DNA of 64,000 nucleotides from Mycolicibacterium elephantis DSM 44368 (GTDB taxonomy: Bacteria; Actinomycetota; Actinomycetes; Mycobacteriales; Mycobacteriaceae). The stretch covers positions 107,370 through 171,369 of the forward strand of contig NZ_ATDN01000002.1 in assembly GCF_004014805.1 (NCBI RefSeq), read 5' to 3'. The notes under the pieces are model-generated. The model saw only the letters and a list, made by a program, of their open reading frames with translations, was not told the origin of the DNA and ran no database searches. The position numbers and the translations under genes are program-made. This document shows positions 8,447 to 18,333 of the stretch, piece by piece. Positions within the stretch are counted from its first letter, which is position 1, and each line of letters starts with the position of its first letter.

Positions 8447-8926
8447 GTGCAGACGTTCCTGCCGTACCCCGGCTTCGACGCTTCCGCGCGTGTGCTCGAC
8501 CGGCGCAGACTCGGTAAGCAGCGGGTGGAGACCATCCAGGTGCTGCGCGCGCTGACGGTGCCAGGTTACGGCTGGCGCCACCATCCCGCGGCCGCGATGT
8601 GGGCGGGATACGAGGAGGCACTGGTTCGTTACGGCCTCGACGTGTGCGCTGTGTGGTGTGAGAGCGGTGCCGCCGACACGTGCGCGGCAACCCTTGCCAC
8701 CGACTTGACGAAGGGCACGGGGCTGACCGTGGTACGGACCCAGAAGAAGTTGGCCGCCGCCGACGAACTGCCACCGTGGTTGGGCGACAAGGAGTTTCAT
8801 CGCAGTCACCAGTCGTCGTTGGTCCGCAAGGATCCCGGCCACTATCGGCAGTACTTCGGCGATGTGCCCGACGACCTGCCCTACGTGTGGCCGTCGTCAG
8901 ACCGGGAGCGCCGGATTCAGAGCTAG
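8447..8926 (+). CDS. MSMEG_6728 family protein (pyrimidine-dimer glycosylase-like)
   Basis: A 159-aa protein whose start, MQTFLPYPGFDASARVLDRR, and following RLGKQRVET are the signature of the family named after M. smegmatis MSMEG_6728. It resembles the T4 endonuclease V-type pyrimidine-dimer DNA glycosylase fold. A role in repair of UV damage is plausible but unproven here. GTG at 8447 is chosen because it starts exactly at the conserved MQTFLPY. Its TAG stop overlaps the stop of the convergent pyruvyl transferase on the other strand (shared CTAG at 8923-8926). Confidence 0.8.
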   Translation: MQTFLPYPGFDASARVLDRRRLGKQRVETIQVLRALTVPGYGWRHHPAAAMWAGYEEALVRYGLDVCAVWCESGAADTCAATLATDLTKGTGLTVVRTQKKLAAADELPPWLGDKEFHRSHQSSLVRKDPGHYRQYFGDVPDDLPYVWPSSDRERRIQS

Positions 8927-10215
8927 CGGCTCGGTCGATGGGGCGGATTGCCCGCCGAACGGCGCATGGTCAGGCGGAGGCTGTTGCGCGCCCACCGCAT
9001 CGCGGAGCGCTGGGGCGGATAGATCTCGGCGGCCAGGGCGGCTTTCCTGCCGCGGTGCAGCATCACCGCGTCGGGGGAGAAGCCGCCGTTGCGAATCGGA
9101 CTGGGCGGCAAGGCCGCCGAGTCCGCGACCTGCCAGCGTGACCCCGCCTCGATGAGCGACTGATGCTTGTTGGGGTAGTAGTCCGCGCGCCCGGACAGGG
9201 CCAACCCGCTGGCGCCGATGGCCGCGGCCAACAGATGCGGGTGAAACCGCGTACTGACCCACATCTGGTCCGCGTTGGCGGGCAGGCCGTCGTTCCAAAC
9301 GGTGGTGAACGGGACGAAGACGGCGCCGGGCAACAGGTGTGCCACCCGGTCGTACACGATGCGGTCCGCACCGGGGATGCCCTCGACGACCGCGACGTCG
9401 TGGCCGGCCACCCCCCAGTTCTCGATGAGCCCGGCAATCGCGCTGGCGAGGCCGTCGATGCCCTGGCCGTCGGCGAAATCATCCATCAGATCGGATTGCA
9501 GACAGAACACCATCGACCGCCGCGCGGCCTCGGAGGTGGTGTCGTACACGCCGTCCTCGCCGATGCCCAACCACGCGTCGTCGCCGGTGAACGTGTACGA
9601 ACCGCTAGACCCCGCAAGCGATTCGGCCGATCGTGCGTCGCGGACGTCGAAGACCGCGAACCGGGACTGCAACTCCCGGAGCAGGTTGAGCCGCTCGCTT
9701 TCGCCGACCGGCACCAGGCCCTGGCCGGTGGCCAGCGCCCGCCCTCCGGAACGGTCGGCCGCCGCGGCGGCTGCCGCCAGCAGCGCCACGTGATGCGGCC
9801 ACACGGTGTTGATGTAACCGCCCCCGACGAGGTGCACGGTGTGGGCGCGGGCCAGCAGCTCGATGCCCGAGACGATCCGCGGCATCCGGCCCGGGTTGTT
9901 GATCACGTCCTGTGCCACGGCGGCGGCTTCGGACGGGGCAAGGGGAGCGGTCTCGAAGCAGATCCGCCATATCGTGTCGACGAACGTCATCCGCGGGTGG
10001 CTGCCCTGCAGCAGCACGGCGGCCTGGCCCGGGGTGTGGCAGTCGACGACAACGTCGGCGTGCGGGCGCACGACGGCGAGGTGGCGCAGCCACGCACGGA
10101 GGATGAACTCATCGCCGTAGTTCGGATTGCCGCCCGGCGCAACGAGATAGATCAGTTCTTGGCGATTCTGCGCGCGCACCGCCGTCGCCCGTGGCTGCGA
10201 TGTGGCTGGACGCAC
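8923..10215 (-). CDS. Polysaccharide pyruvyl transferase family protein
   Basis: A 430-aa member of the CsaB/WcaK-type family, which transfers pyruvate ketals to cell-surface glycans. It opens with YLVAPGGNPNYGDEFI, where the N-terminal G-N-x-G-D is typical. Later it has LVGGGYINTVWP and, near the C-terminus, STRFHPHLLAA with the conserved R-x-H. The GTG at 10215 is preferred because AGAGAGG lies 6 nt upstream; the frame stays open to 10368 but that extension runs through an inverted repeat. The acceptor glycan is unknown. Confidence 0.8.
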   Translation of the reverse strand: MRPATSQPRATAVRAQNRQELIYLVAPGGNPNYGDEFILRAWLRHLAVVRPHADVVVDCHTPGQAAVLLQGSHPRMTFVDTIWRICFETAPLAPSEAAAVAQDVINNPGRMPRIVSGIELLARAHTVHLVGGGYINTVWPHHVALLAAAAAAADRSGGRALATGQGLVPVGESERLNLLRELQSRFAVFDVRDARSAESLAGSSGSYTFTGDDAWLGIGEDGVYDTTSEAARRSMVFCLQSDLMDDFADGQGIDGLASAIAGLIENWGVAGHDVAVVEGIPGADRIVYDRVAHLLPGAVFVPFTTVWNDGLPANADQMWVSTRFHPHLLAAAIGASGLALSGRADYYPNKHQSLIEAGSRWQVADSAALPPSPIRNGGFSPDAVMLHRGRKAALAAEIYPPQRSAMRWARNSLRLTMRRSAGNPPHRPSR

Positions 10216-10279
10216 CGGCGACCTCTCTCGTCGAAGACGGCATGAATCGACTGACCCATCTCGCATGTGACAGATCGAT

Positions 10280-10405
10280 GCCGACCAGACTTCCCGGCGC
10301 GCCGCCACAGAGAATAGCCGATTGCATTCAAGCCCACGTTGGCAATGAGCACCCCCGAATCCATGCAATAAAGTTGAGGCAGGTGTGCCGGGAAGTCTGG
10401 TCGGC
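10280..10405. repeat. Perfect 19-bp inverted repeat with 88-bp spacer
   Basis: GCCGACCAGACTTCCCGGC at 10280-10298 recurs as its exact reverse complement at 10387-10405. The pair sits in the divergent region between the pyruvyl transferase (start 10215) and nhaA (start 10443). The spacer is less GC-rich than its surroundings and has no gene. It could be two operator half-sites, a large hairpin RNA or the ends of a small non-autonomous element. Confidence 0.75.
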
Positions 10406-10442
10406 GATCATTCGTTGACCCTCGCCACAGATCGGATTCGTC

Positions 10443-11771
10443 GTGACCGCCAACGCGCCCCACCGGCCCCCACGGCCGACGCTGCTCTCACGGGGTTCGT
10501 GGGCCGAGACCAAGCGCATCGCCTCGATCCTGCGTAAGGAAACGGTCGGCGGCGCGATCCTGCTGGTGGCCGCGGCCGTCGCCTTGATCTGGGCCAACTC
10601 GCCGTGGGCGGCGAGTTACTTCGCGCTCCGCGATTTCGAGATCGGCGGTGATCTCGTCGGGCTGCACCTGGACCTCACCGTGGGCACCTGGGCCGCCGAT
10701 GGCCTGCTGGCGCTGTTCTTCTTCGTGGTCGGACTGGAGCTCAAGCGCGAGTTCGTGGCCGGTGACCTGCGTGATCCCACCCGCGCGGCGTTACCGATCG
10801 CCGCCGCCGTCGGCGGGATGGTGGTGCCGGCGCTGATCTTCGTCGCGGTGACCTTCCACGTGGGCGACGGCGTGACCCGAGGCTGGGCCATCCCCACCGC
10901 CACCGACATCGCGTTCGCGGTCGCCGTGCTGGCGGTCATCTCCACGCACCTGCCGTCGGCGCTGCGCACGTTCCTGTTGACCCTCGCGGTCGTCGACGAC
11001 CTGCTCGCGGTGCTGGTGATCGCGGTGTTCTACACCGAAGAAATCAACTGGGCGCCGCTGCTCGGGGCGTTGGTGCCGCTGACCCTGTTCGGCGTGTGCG
11101 TGCAGCGCCGGATCCGGTCGTGGTGGCTGCTCATCCCGCTCGCGCTGGCGACTTGGGCGCTGATGCACGAATCGGGCATCCACGCCACCGTGGCCGGTGT
11201 GCTGCTGGGTTTCACGGTGCCCGTGAATCGCTCCGAGGCCGCCGGAGGGCCCGAGGCCGGGCCCGGTCTCGCCGAGCACTTCGAACATCGCCTGCGGCCG
11301 CTGTCGGCGGGTGTCGCGGTGCCGGTGTTCGCCTTCTTCGCCGCCGGCGTCGCGATCGGGGGCGTCGAGGGCCTCACTCGGGCGCTGGGCGACCCGATCA
11401 CGCTGGGCATCGTGCTCGGTCTGGTGCTCGGCAAACCCGTCGGCATCTTCCTGACGACGCGAGTGCTGGCCGCGGTGAGTCGGGCCAACCTCGACGCCGC
11501 CATCCGCTGGATCGACGTGTTGGGGATCGGCATGCTGGCCGGCATCGGGTTCACCGTGTCGCTGCTCATCGGCGACCTCGCGTACGGCCTGGGTTCCGAA
11601 CGTGACGAGTTCGTGAAGATCGGCGTCCTGACCGGGTCGGTGTGCGCCGCGCTGCTGGCTGCTGTCGTGCTGCGGCTGCGCAACCGGCAGTACCGCGCCA
11701 TCCACGAGCTGGAAACCGCCGACGCCGACTACGACGGTGTGCCCGACATCTACCAGGCTCGACAGGACTGA
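10443..11771 (+). CDS. nhaA: Na+/H+ antiporter NhaA
   Basis: A 442-aa NhaA-family antiporter with about 12 membrane segments. It carries [14 protein letters not shown] and [18 protein letters not shown], the latter holding the paired aspartates (DD) that bind Na+ and protons in this family. It exchanges cytosolic Na+ or Li+ for external protons in the plasma membrane and supports pH and salt tolerance. The C-terminal tail after residue ~410 is hydrophilic. GTG at 10443 is the first start after the inverted repeat. dxs follows after 28 nt. Confidence 0.93.
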   Translation: MTANAPHRPPRPTLLSRGSWAETKRIASILRKETVGGAILLVAAAVALIWANSPWAASYFALRDFEIGGDLVGLHLDLTVGTWAADGLLALFFFVVGLELKREFVAGDLRDPTRAALPIAAAVGGMVVPALIFVAVTFHVGDGVTRGWAIPTATDIAFAVAVLAVISTHLPSALRTFLLTLAVVDDLLAVLVIAVFYTEEINWAPLLGALVPLTLFGVCVQRRIRSWWLLIPLALATWALMHESGIHATVAGVLLGFTVPVNRSEAAGGPEAGPGLAEHFEHRLRPLSAGVAVPVFAFFAAGVAIGGVEGLTRALGDPITLGIVLGLVLGKPVGIFLTTRVLAAVSRANLDAAIRWIDVLGIGMLAGIGFTVSLLIGDLAYGLGSERDEFVKIGVLTGSVCAALLAAVVLRLRNRQYRAIHELETADADYDGVPDIYQARQD

Positions 11772-11787
11772 CGCCGATACCCCTGCG

Positions 11788-11793
11788 TACACT
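11788..11793 (+). promoter_or_regulatory. Leaderless-type -10 element of dxs
   Basis: TACACT ends 6 nt before the dxs ATG, the spacing that makes transcription begin at the start codon in mycobacteria. No ribosome binding site precedes the ATG, which fits a leaderless mRNA. No clear -35 is seen. Confidence 0.5.
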
Positions 11794-11799
11794 GACGGA

Positions 11800-13710
11800 A
11801 TGCTTGAACAGATCCGCGGTCCCGCCGATCTGCAGCACCTGTCGCAATCGCAGCTAAGCGATTTGGCGCAGGAAATCCGGGATTTCCTGATCCACAAGGT
11901 GGCTGCGACCGGCGGGCATCTCGGCCCGAACCTCGGCGTGGTGGAGCTCACCCTGGCCCTGCACCGGGTGTTCGACTCGCCGCACGACCCCATCGTCTTC
12001 GACACCGGGCATCAGTCCTACGTGCACAAGATGCTGACCGGTCGGTGCCACGATTTCGAAACGCTGCGCAAGAAGGGCGGCCTGTCGGGCTATCCCTCGC
12101 GCGCCGAGAGCGAGCACGACTGGGTCGAGTCCAGCCACGCCAGCGCGGCACTGTCCTACGCCGACGGGCTGGCCAAGGCGTTCGAGCTGTCCGGCTACCG
12201 CAATCGGCGCGTCGTCGCCGTGGTCGGGGACGGCGCGCTCACCGGCGGGATGTGCTGGGAGGCGCTCAACAACATCGCCGCCGCCCAGCGCCCGATCGTG
12301 ATCGTCGTCAACGACAACGGCCGCAGCTACGCGCCGACCATCGGCGGCTTCGCCGAACACCTGGCCAGGCTGCGGCTGCAACCCGGCTACGAGAAGGTGC
12401 TCGAGGAGGGCCGCAAGGCCGTCCGGCGCGTGCCGATCATCGGCGAGTTGTGCTACCAGGGCATGCACAGCATCAAGGCGGGCATCAAGGACGCGCTGTC
12501 GCCGCAGGTGATGTTCACCGACCTCGGCCTGAAGTACGTCGGCCCGATCGACGGCCACGACGAGCAGGCGGTGGAGAACGCGCTGCGCAGCGCGCGCGGC
12601 TTCAAGGCTCCCGTGATCGTGCACGTCGTCACCCGCAAGGGCATGGGATACGCGCCCGCGGAGAACGACGAGGCCGACCAGATGCACGCCTGCGGCGTCA
12701 TCGATCCCGAGACCGGGCTGGCGACGTCGGTGTCGGGTCCCGGGTGGACGTCGGCGTTCTCCGACGCGCTGATCGGCTACGCCAGCCGGCGCCGCGACAT
12801 CGTGGCCATCACCGCCGCGATGCCGGGCCCCACCGGGCTGACGCCGTTCCGGCAGCGCTTTCCGGACCGGTTCTTCGACGTCGGCATCGCCGAACAACAC
12901 GCGATGACGTCGGCCGCCGGCCTGGCGATGGGCGGCATGCACCCGGTGGTGGCGATCTACTCGACGTTCCTCAACCGCGCGTTCGACCAGGTCATGATGG
13001 ACGTCGCGCTGCACAAGCTGCCGGTGACGATGGTGCTGGACCGCTCCGGGATCACCGGGGCCGACGGCGCCAGCCACAACGGCATGTGGGACCTGTCGAT
13101 GCTGGGCATCGTGCCCGGCATCCGGGTCGCCGCGCCGCGGGACGGCACCCGGCTGCGCGAGGAACTGGGTGAGGCGCTCGACGTCGACGACGGCCCCACC
13201 GCCATTCGGTTCCCCAAAGGCGATGTGGGCGAGGACATCCCGGCTCTCAAACGGCGTGACGGCGTGGACATCCTCGCGGTGCCCACCGACGGGCTGGCCG
13301 AGGATGTGCTGTTGGTGGCCGTCGGGCCGTTCGCGTCGATGGCGCTCACGGTTGCCGAGCTGCTGCGCAACCAGGGCATCGGGGTGACGGTGGTCGACCC
13401 GCGCTGGGTGCTGCCGGTGCCCGACGTCCTCGCCGAGCTGGCCCGCTCCCACAAACTGGTGGTCACCGTCGAGGACAACGGCGTGCGAGGCGGAATCGGC
13501 TCGGCGGTGTCGGCGGCGTTGCGCAACGCCGAGGTCGACGTGCCGTGTCGAGACCTCGGCTTGCCGCAGCAGTTCTTCGAGCAGGCCTCTCGCGGGGAGG
13601 TGCTGGCCGACGTCGGCCTGACCGACCGTGACATCGCCCGTCGGATCACCGGCTGGGTGGCCGCCCAGGGCGCCGCCGTGGCCGAGCGTGAGGTCAGCGA
13701 ACAGAACTGA
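11800..13710 (+). CDS. dxs: 1-deoxy-D-xylulose-5-phosphate synthase
   Basis: A 636-aa thiamine-diphosphate transketolase-type enzyme. It condenses pyruvate and glyceraldehyde 3-phosphate in the first step of the MEP isoprenoid pathway. The ThDP/Mg2+ motif is [16 protein letters not shown]; the N-terminal [10 protein letters not shown] and the C-terminal-half [16 protein letters not shown] are also characteristic. Length and order match Rv2682c (dxs1). The start [11 protein letters not shown] is the conserved N-terminus, and the leaderless -10 places transcription at this ATG. Confidence 0.96.
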   Translation: MLEQIRGPADLQHLSQSQLSDLAQEIRDFLIHKVAATGGHLGPNLGVVELTLALHRVFDSPHDPIVFDTGHQSYVHKMLTGRCHDFETLRKKGGLSGYPSRAESEHDWVESSHASAALSYADGLAKAFELSGYRNRRVVAVVGDGALTGGMCWEALNNIAAAQRPIVIVVNDNGRSYAPTIGGFAEHLARLRLQPGYEKVLEEGRKAVRRVPIIGELCYQGMHSIKAGIKDALSPQVMFTDLGLKYVGPIDGHDEQAVENALRSARGFKAPVIVHVVTRKGMGYAPAENDEADQMHACGVIDPETGLATSVSGPGWTSAFSDALIGYASRRRDIVAITAAMPGPTGLTPFRQRFPDRFFDVGIAEQHAMTSAAGLAMGGMHPVVAIYSTFLNRAFDQVMMDVALHKLPVTMVLDRSGITGADGASHNGMWDLSMLGIVPGIRVAAPRDGTRLREELGEALDVDDGPTAIRFPKGDVGEDIPALKRRDGVDILAVPTDGLAEDVLLVAVGPFASMALTVAELLRNQGIGVTVVDPRWVLPVPDVLAELARSHKLVVTVEDNGVRGGIGSAVSAALRNAEVDVPCRDLGLPQQFFEQASRGEVLADVGLTDRDIARRITGWVAAQGAAVAEREVSEQN

Positions 13711-13725
13711 GCCCCTTCACTTTGG

Positions 13726-13786
13726 GCGCGAGCGTGCGTGTCTGAGGGCGACACACCGGGCAGATTCGCGAGTTTGCGCTCGCTCG
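13726..13786. repeat. Intergenic GCGCGAGCG palindromic repeat
   Basis: GCGCGAGCG at 13726-13734 is answered by CGCTCGC near 13778-13784. An inner GTGTC/GACAC hairpin lies at about 13739-13754. It occupies most of the gap after dxs and may act as a terminator. Similar GCGCGAGCGTGCGTGTCTG elements are, from memory, scattered between genes in mycobacterial genomes. Confidence 0.5.
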
Positions 13787-13834
13787 TCGGCCCGCCGGGC
13801 AGCGCGATCTATTTACGCGAGCAACAATATAGGC

Positions 13835-15577
13835 GTGTGTCGCAACTGCATGCTCGTGACGGCGATCGGCCAGTACGTCGGTGAGGGGTCGGGCGCGCCG
13901 GCGGCATCACCGAACCCGCAGGGCAGCCCGGGCGCCATCGTCTTTCGTGGCGGGGCGGTGTACACCCTCGATCCGGCCCGGCCGTGGGCCGAGGCCGTCG
14001 CGGTGCGCGACGGGCGCATCGTCGCGGTCGGATCCGACGCCGACGTGGCCGACGCCGTCGGAGCCGATGCTCGCGTCGTCGAGCTGGCCGGACGGATGGT
14101 GCTTCCGGGTTTCATCGAGGCCCACATCCATCCGCTCGTCGGCTCGTTCTTCACGCCGGGCGTCGACCTGCAATTACCGTCACGGGACGACGCGCTGGCC
14201 GCTATCCGACGGCACGCCGAGGCCAATCCCGACGGGCCGGTGCGCGGATTCGGTTGGCGTGTCGACATGTTCGGCCCCGACGGGCCCCACCGCGCCGAGC
14301 TGGACGCCGTCGTCGGAGACCGCCCGGCGCTGATGTTCGCCATCGACGCCCACAGCGTGTGGGTCAACAGCAAGGCCCTCGAGGTCGCCGGCATCACCCG
14401 CGACACCCCCGACCCCGTGCCCGGGTTCAGCTACTACGTGCGCGACGCCGACGCTGAGCCGACCGGCTACGTGCTGGAGCTGCCCGCGGTGCTCGGGATC
14501 GTCGACGCGATCGAACCGATGACCAAGGACGTGCTGACTCGGCTGCTCGGCGAGTGGGCGCCACGGGCGGCGGCGGCCGGTATCACCGCGGTGTTCGACG
14601 CCGGCCTGCCGCCGGGAGCCGACGATCCCGCCGAGCTGGTCTCCGTGTACACCGACCTGGAAGCCCAAGGGCGGCTGCCGTTTCGCGTCGTCGCCTCACA
14701 CATCGTCAAGGCACCGCCCGTCGACGACGCGGTGACACGGGCCGTCGCATTGCGGCACCGCTTCGACACCGCACTGGTCAAGGGCGGCGTCTTGAAGATC
14801 CTCGGCGACGGCACCGCCGAGGGCTACACCGCCCACCTGCTGCAGCCCTACGCGGATCGACCGGATTGCGTTGGCAGCTCACCATTTTCAGAGGAAGACT
14901 GGCAGCGGATGGTGGTGGAGGCCGACGCCGCGGGCATCGATGTGCACATCCACGCCATCGGCGACCGTACGGTGCGCACCGCGCTGGACGCCATCGAGGC
15001 GGCGGTCAAACAGAATCCGCCGCGCGACCGTCGGCACGCGATCGCGCATCTGGTGACGGTCGACCGGGCCGACGTACCGCGCTTTGGCGAGTTGAGCGTC
15101 ATCGCGCAGTTCTCGGGCAACTGGATGTCGGCCGATGCCAGCACCGTCGACATCGCGCTCGAGCGTTACGGCCAGGAGCGCCAGCGCGAGTTCTTCCGGG
15201 TGCGTGCGCTGATCGACGCCGGTGCCACAGTGGCCTTCGGAACGGATTGGCCTGCAGCAGGATACTTTTCGACGTACAAGCCGCTCGACGCCATTCAGGT
15301 GGCGGTGACCCGGCAGCTCATCGGCCATCCCGATGCCGACCTGCTGGAGCCCATCGATCAGCGTCTCGACCTCGACCAGGCCCTGCACGCGGCGACGATG
15401 GGCCCGGCGCGCCACCTGCGTCTCGACGACGTCGTGGGCTCGCTGGAGGTGGGCAAGTGCGCCGACCTGGTGGTGTTGGGCCGCAACCTCTTCGACATCG
15501 ATCCGCACGACATCGCGTCGACTCCGGTGGAGATGACGGTGATGAACGGGCGGATCACCCACGAGTCGACAGGGTAG
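13835..15577 (+). CDS. Amidohydrolase family protein (YtcJ/Amidohydro_3 type)
   Basis: A 580-aa metal-dependent amidohydrolase. The metal-ligand HxH is in FIEAHIHPL, a second histidine motif is HIHAIGDRT, and the catalytic aspartate is in FGTDWPA; these define the Amidohydro_3 subgroup. It probably hydrolyses a cyclic amide or carbamate-like bond, but the substrate is unknown. The start is either GTG 13835 (MCRNCMLV) or ATG 13850; CAATAT lies just before 13835 and could be a leaderless -10. The end is 10 nt from the convergent RNase D-like gene. Confidence 0.85.
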   Translation: MCRNCMLVTAIGQYVGEGSGAPAASPNPQGSPGAIVFRGGAVYTLDPARPWAEAVAVRDGRIVAVGSDADVADAVGADARVVELAGRMVLPGFIEAHIHPLVGSFFTPGVDLQLPSRDDALAAIRRHAEANPDGPVRGFGWRVDMFGPDGPHRAELDAVVGDRPALMFAIDAHSVWVNSKALEVAGITRDTPDPVPGFSYYVRDADAEPTGYVLELPAVLGIVDAIEPMTKDVLTRLLGEWAPRAAAAGITAVFDAGLPPGADDPAELVSVYTDLEAQGRLPFRVVASHIVKAPPVDDAVTRAVALRHRFDTALVKGGVLKILGDGTAEGYTAHLLQPYADRPDCVGSSPFSEEDWQRMVVEADAAGIDVHIHAIGDRTVRTALDAIEAAVKQNPPRDRRHAIAHLVTVDRADVPRFGELSVIAQFSGNWMSADASTVDIALERYGQERQREFFRVRALIDAGATVAFGTDWPAAGYFSTYKPLDAIQVAVTRQLIGHPDADLLEPIDQRLDLDQALHAATMGPARHLRLDDVVGSLEVGKCADLVVLGRNLFDIDPHDIASTPVEMTVMNGRITHESTG

Positions 15578-15587
15578 AACTCGTCGG

Positions 15588-16850
15588 CTACGGGTTCTCG
15601 GTCAGCGCTTCGGCCAGGACCGGGACGACGAGACGGCGCTGCCAGGCCCGTGCCTCCGCGTCGCGCAGGAACGCGTCGATGACGGCCGCGGTGTCTTCGG
15701 GGTTCTCGGGAGGCTGCCAGTCCCAGCACAGCCGGCGCACCACCTCGGGGGTGAGCAGGTTCTCGCTGGGCACCGAGACCTGCTCGGACAGTTCGTTCAA
15801 CGCGGCGCGCACCGCGTCCAGCCGGGCCGCGGCCTCGGGTTTGCGCCGGGCCCACCGCGACGCGGGCGGGGGGCCGTTGGACGGTTCCTGCGGGTCCGGC
15901 GGCTCCTTGGTGGCGCGTGCGCGGGCCAGCGCGTCCAGCCAGACCTGGGCGCTTCGGCGCTGACGCGGCCCGCCGAATATCGGTAAGGCGGTCAGCTTCT
16001 CGACGGTGTCGGGATCGGCGGTGGCGGCGTTGATGATCGCGGAGTCGGGCAGGATGCGTCCCGGCGCGATGTCGCGGCGCTGGGCGATGTGGTCACGGGC
16101 GATCCACAGTTCGCGCACAGCGGCGAGCGCGCGCGGGTCACGCACCTTGTGGATGCCCGACGTCCGCCGCCAGCGGTCCCGGCGGGTCGGTGCTGCCTCA
16201 TACTTGCGGAGGTGCTCGAATTCCTCTGCGGCCCAATCGGTCTTGTGTTGTTCCTCGAGCACCGCGGCGATCGCGTCGCGCAGGTCAAGTAGCACCTCGA
16301 CGTCCAGCGCGGCGTAGTTCAGCCACTCGGGTGGCAGCGGCCGTTTGGACCAGTCGGCCGCGCCGTGGCCCTTTTTCAGATGCAGGTGCAGCAGTCGCTG
16401 CACCATCGCGGCGAGGTTCACCTTCTCGAACCCGGCCAGCCGACCAGCCAGCTCCGTGTCGTACAGCGCAGGGGGTCTCATGCCGAGCTCGGCGAGACAG
16501 GGCAGGTCCTGATCGGCCGCGTGCAGCACCCACTCGTCGGTGGTGAGCACCTCGGCCACCGGCGCCAGCGTGGCAACCGGGTCGCCGCCGTGGTTGACCG
16601 GGTCGATGAGCACGGTTCCCGCTCCGGCGCGACGGATCTGCACCAAGTACGCGCGGTTGGAGTACCGAAAGCCCGACGCCCGCTCGGCGTCCACCGCGAA
16701 CGGTCCGGTGCCGGAATCCAAAAGCTCAGCGGCCCTGCCGATTTCGCTGCGGCTGGCGGCCAGTTCGGGCACCCTGTCACGCGGGGCCAGCAGCGGTGTG
16801 GCTTCCTGCTCCTGTTCGGCGTCGGCCTCTTGCGGCTCCGTCATCGTCAC
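15588..16850 (-). CDS. RNase D-like 3'-5' exonuclease with HRDC domain
   Basis: A 420-aa protein (Rv2681-like) with a DEDD-type 3'-5' exonuclease domain at about residues 45-210. It has FAVDAERASGFRY (motif I, D-x-E), a central VLHAADQDLPCL, and NYAALDVEVLLDL with the last acidic residue. An HRDC domain follows at about residues 230-320. It should trim RNA 3' ends, for example stable RNA processing. It overlaps the DUF3000 gene by 4 nt. Confidence 0.87.
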   Translation of the reverse strand: MTMTEPQEADAEQEQEATPLLAPRDRVPELAASRSEIGRAAELLDSGTGPFAVDAERASGFRYSNRAYLVQIRRAGAGTVLIDPVNHGGDPVATLAPVAEVLTTDEWVLHAADQDLPCLAELGMRPPALYDTELAGRLAGFEKVNLAAMVQRLLHLHLKKGHGAADWSKRPLPPEWLNYAALDVEVLLDLRDAIAAVLEEQHKTDWAAEEFEHLRKYEAAPTRRDRWRRTSGIHKVRDPRALAAVRELWIARDHIAQRRDIAPGRILPDSAIINAATADPDTVEKLTALPIFGGPRQRRSAQVWLDALARARATKEPPDPQEPSNGPPPASRWARRKPEAAARLDAVRAALNELSEQVSVPSENLLTPEVVRRLCWDWQPPENPEDTAAVIDAFLRDAEARAWQRRLVVPVLAEALTENP

Positions 16851-17428
16851 GCGCGGGTGCGTGAGTTCAGATCGGTCACCCCCGCCGGTGGTAGGCCGGC
16901 GGCGTGCTCGAGTACCTCACAGAACGCTTCGACATGCGGCCCCAGGTCCAGGCTGGTCGCGGTCCACGACGCCCGCAGTTCGAGCTGATGGGCGCGCGGC
17001 GGACCGGAGATGTCGCCGTACCGCACCGACGTGGTCGCGGTGACCGTGCCGCCCAGCGCGGTGACGTGCCCCTCGCGCGCCGACAACGCGTCGACCAGCC
17101 AACTCCACGCCACCTCCGGCAGCAGCGGGTCCACCGCCTCGCTGGAGTCCAGGTCGGCCTGGATGTAGGCGACCAGCCGCATCGTGCCGTCCCAGGCGTC
17201 GGCGCCCTCGGGGTCGTGCAGCAGGATCAGCCGTCCGAACGCGTCGCCCTCCGAGCGTTCGGGCACGATCGCGGTCTCGGGATGGCGGACCTCCGCGCCC
17301 AGCGCATAACTGAACGGCGCCAGCCGTTGAGGCGGGCGGATCGGGCCGAGCTCGATTTCCTCACGCACGGTGGTGGCGTTCATTGCCGCCACCGCTTCGC
17401 GGAACTGGGCCGGTTCGGCGGTGGTCAT
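16847..17428 (-). CDS. DUF3000 family protein
   Basis: A 193-aa actinobacterial protein of unknown function (Rv2680-like), cytosolic, with no signal or membrane segment. It opens MTTAEPAQFREAVAAM and contains conserved blocks PPQRLAPFSYALGAEV and EGDAFGRLILLHDP. It overlaps the RNase D-like gene by 4 nt (ATGA). The two genes are coupled across actinobacteria, which hints at a shared role in RNA metabolism; that link is inference. Confidence 0.85.
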   Translation of the reverse strand: MTTAEPAQFREAVAAMNATTVREEIELGPIRPPQRLAPFSYALGAEVRHPETAIVPERSEGDAFGRLILLHDPEGADAWDGTMRLVAYIQADLDSSEAVDPLLPEVAWSWLVDALSAREGHVTALGGTVTATTSVRYGDISGPPRAHQLELRASWTATSLDLGPHVEAFCEVLEHAAGLPPAGVTDLNSRTRA

Positions 17429-17516
17429 TTTCTCGACGCTAGCCCATTTGGCTTGGTGTGTGCGCAGGCGCGCCGATCTTGACCGGCAGTGGCGGCCGCG
17501 TCAACGGACGCACAGG

Positions 17517-17558
17517 GGTGCGACGGCCTGTTCTCCCTGGTCAGCAGGCCGCCGCACC
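17517..17558 (-). terminator. Hairpin downstream of the FAS1 lipoprotein gene
   Basis: A 14-bp stem with one wobble position pairs 17517-17530 with 17545-17558 around a 14-nt loop. It begins 15 nt beyond the FAS1 gene stop, in the orientation of that gene. No T-run follows on the minus strand, which is usual for mycobacterial terminators. Confidence 0.6.
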
Positions 17559-17572
17559 GGATCTGCGCACGG

Positions 17573-18229
17573 TCAGCGTGCCGGGGGCATCAGCACCGTG
17601 TCGATCATGTACACCTGGGCGTTCGCCGTGTCGACACCGCCGCAGACCACGCCGGCGTCGTTGACCCGCAGGTCGTCACCGGAGCCCGTGACGGTCACGT
17701 CCGCGCCTTGCACGGTGGGATGTGTGCCGACCACCTGGTCGGGCGTCGCCTGGCCGGGCACCACGTGATAGGTGAGGATGCTCGTCAGCAGGTCCGCGTC
17801 GGTCTTGAGCGTCTCCACCGTTTGTGGGGGCAGCTTGGCGAAGGCCGCGTCGGTGGGGGCGAAGACCGTGAACTCGGCGCCGTTGAGGGTGTCGACGAGG
17901 TTCACGTTCGGGTTGAGCTGCCCGGACACCGCCTGCGTGAGCGTCTGGAGTATCGGGTTGTTGGACGCCGCGACGGTCACCGGGTCCATGGCCATGCCCT
18001 CGACCGAACCGGGACCGGTGGGCACCTGCTGTGCGTAACCGGCGCAGTCGGGCCCGACCAGGTTGGCGGCCGGTTCGACCGCGACCGGCGCGGCAGCCGA
18101 CGTCGTCGGTTCGGCGGGGCCCGGAGAAGCCATCTCCGAGGTGCTGTTGTCGCTGCATCCCGACAGTGCCAGAACCGCGGCCACCGATAAACCCGCGATC
18201 GCAGCGGTGCCGTAGTGGACATTGCGCAT
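17573..18229 (-). CDS. Fasciclin (FAS1) domain lipoprotein, MPT83-like
   Basis: A 218-aa lipoprotein. The signal peptide ends in the lipobox LALSGC with Cys25 as the lipidated residue. A Ser/Thr/Ala-rich linker (residues 26-60) precedes one FAS1 domain (about 75-218), with the core [15 protein letters not shown] and a YHVVPGQ segment. The family includes the SigK-controlled antigens MPT83/MPT70 and is thought to mediate adhesion. GGGAG 7 nt before the ATG supports this start. A SigK-type promoter lies upstream, and sigK itself is 1.8 kb away. Confidence 0.9.
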   Translation of the reverse strand: MRNVHYGTAAIAGLSVAAVLALSGCSDNSTSEMASPGPAEPTTSAAAPVAVEPAANLVGPDCAGYAQQVPTGPGSVEGMAMDPVTVAASNNPILQTLTQAVSGQLNPNVNLVDTLNGAEFTVFAPTDAAFAKLPPQTVETLKTDADLLTSILTYHVVPGQATPDQVVGTHPTVQGADVTVTGSGDDLRVNDAGVVCGGVDTANAQVYMIDTVLMPPAR

Positions 18230-18286
18230 GGCATTACTCCCTTGTGTCAGACGGCCTTCCCGCCGTCGGTGAAATCGATCAACAGT

Positions 18287-18314
18287 GATTCGGAGCGGAT
18301 GCGCATTCGGATGG
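18287..18314 (-). promoter_or_regulatory. SigK-type promoter of the FAS1 lipoprotein gene
   Basis: On the minus strand, CCATCC (18309-18314) is followed after 16 nt by CGAATC (18287-18292). This fits the M. tuberculosis SigK consensus as I recall it, CCATCC-N16/17-CGAAT. The inferred start near 18280 leaves a 5' leader of about 50 nt. Confidence 0.75.
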
Positions 18315-18333
18315 GTCGTTGCGCCAAGAGATT

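Noticed and set aside
11854..13452. 532-codon minus-strand frame opposite dxs
   Set aside because: Shadow frame with His/Arg/Gln-rich composition; dxs on the plus strand explains the open frame through codon bias.
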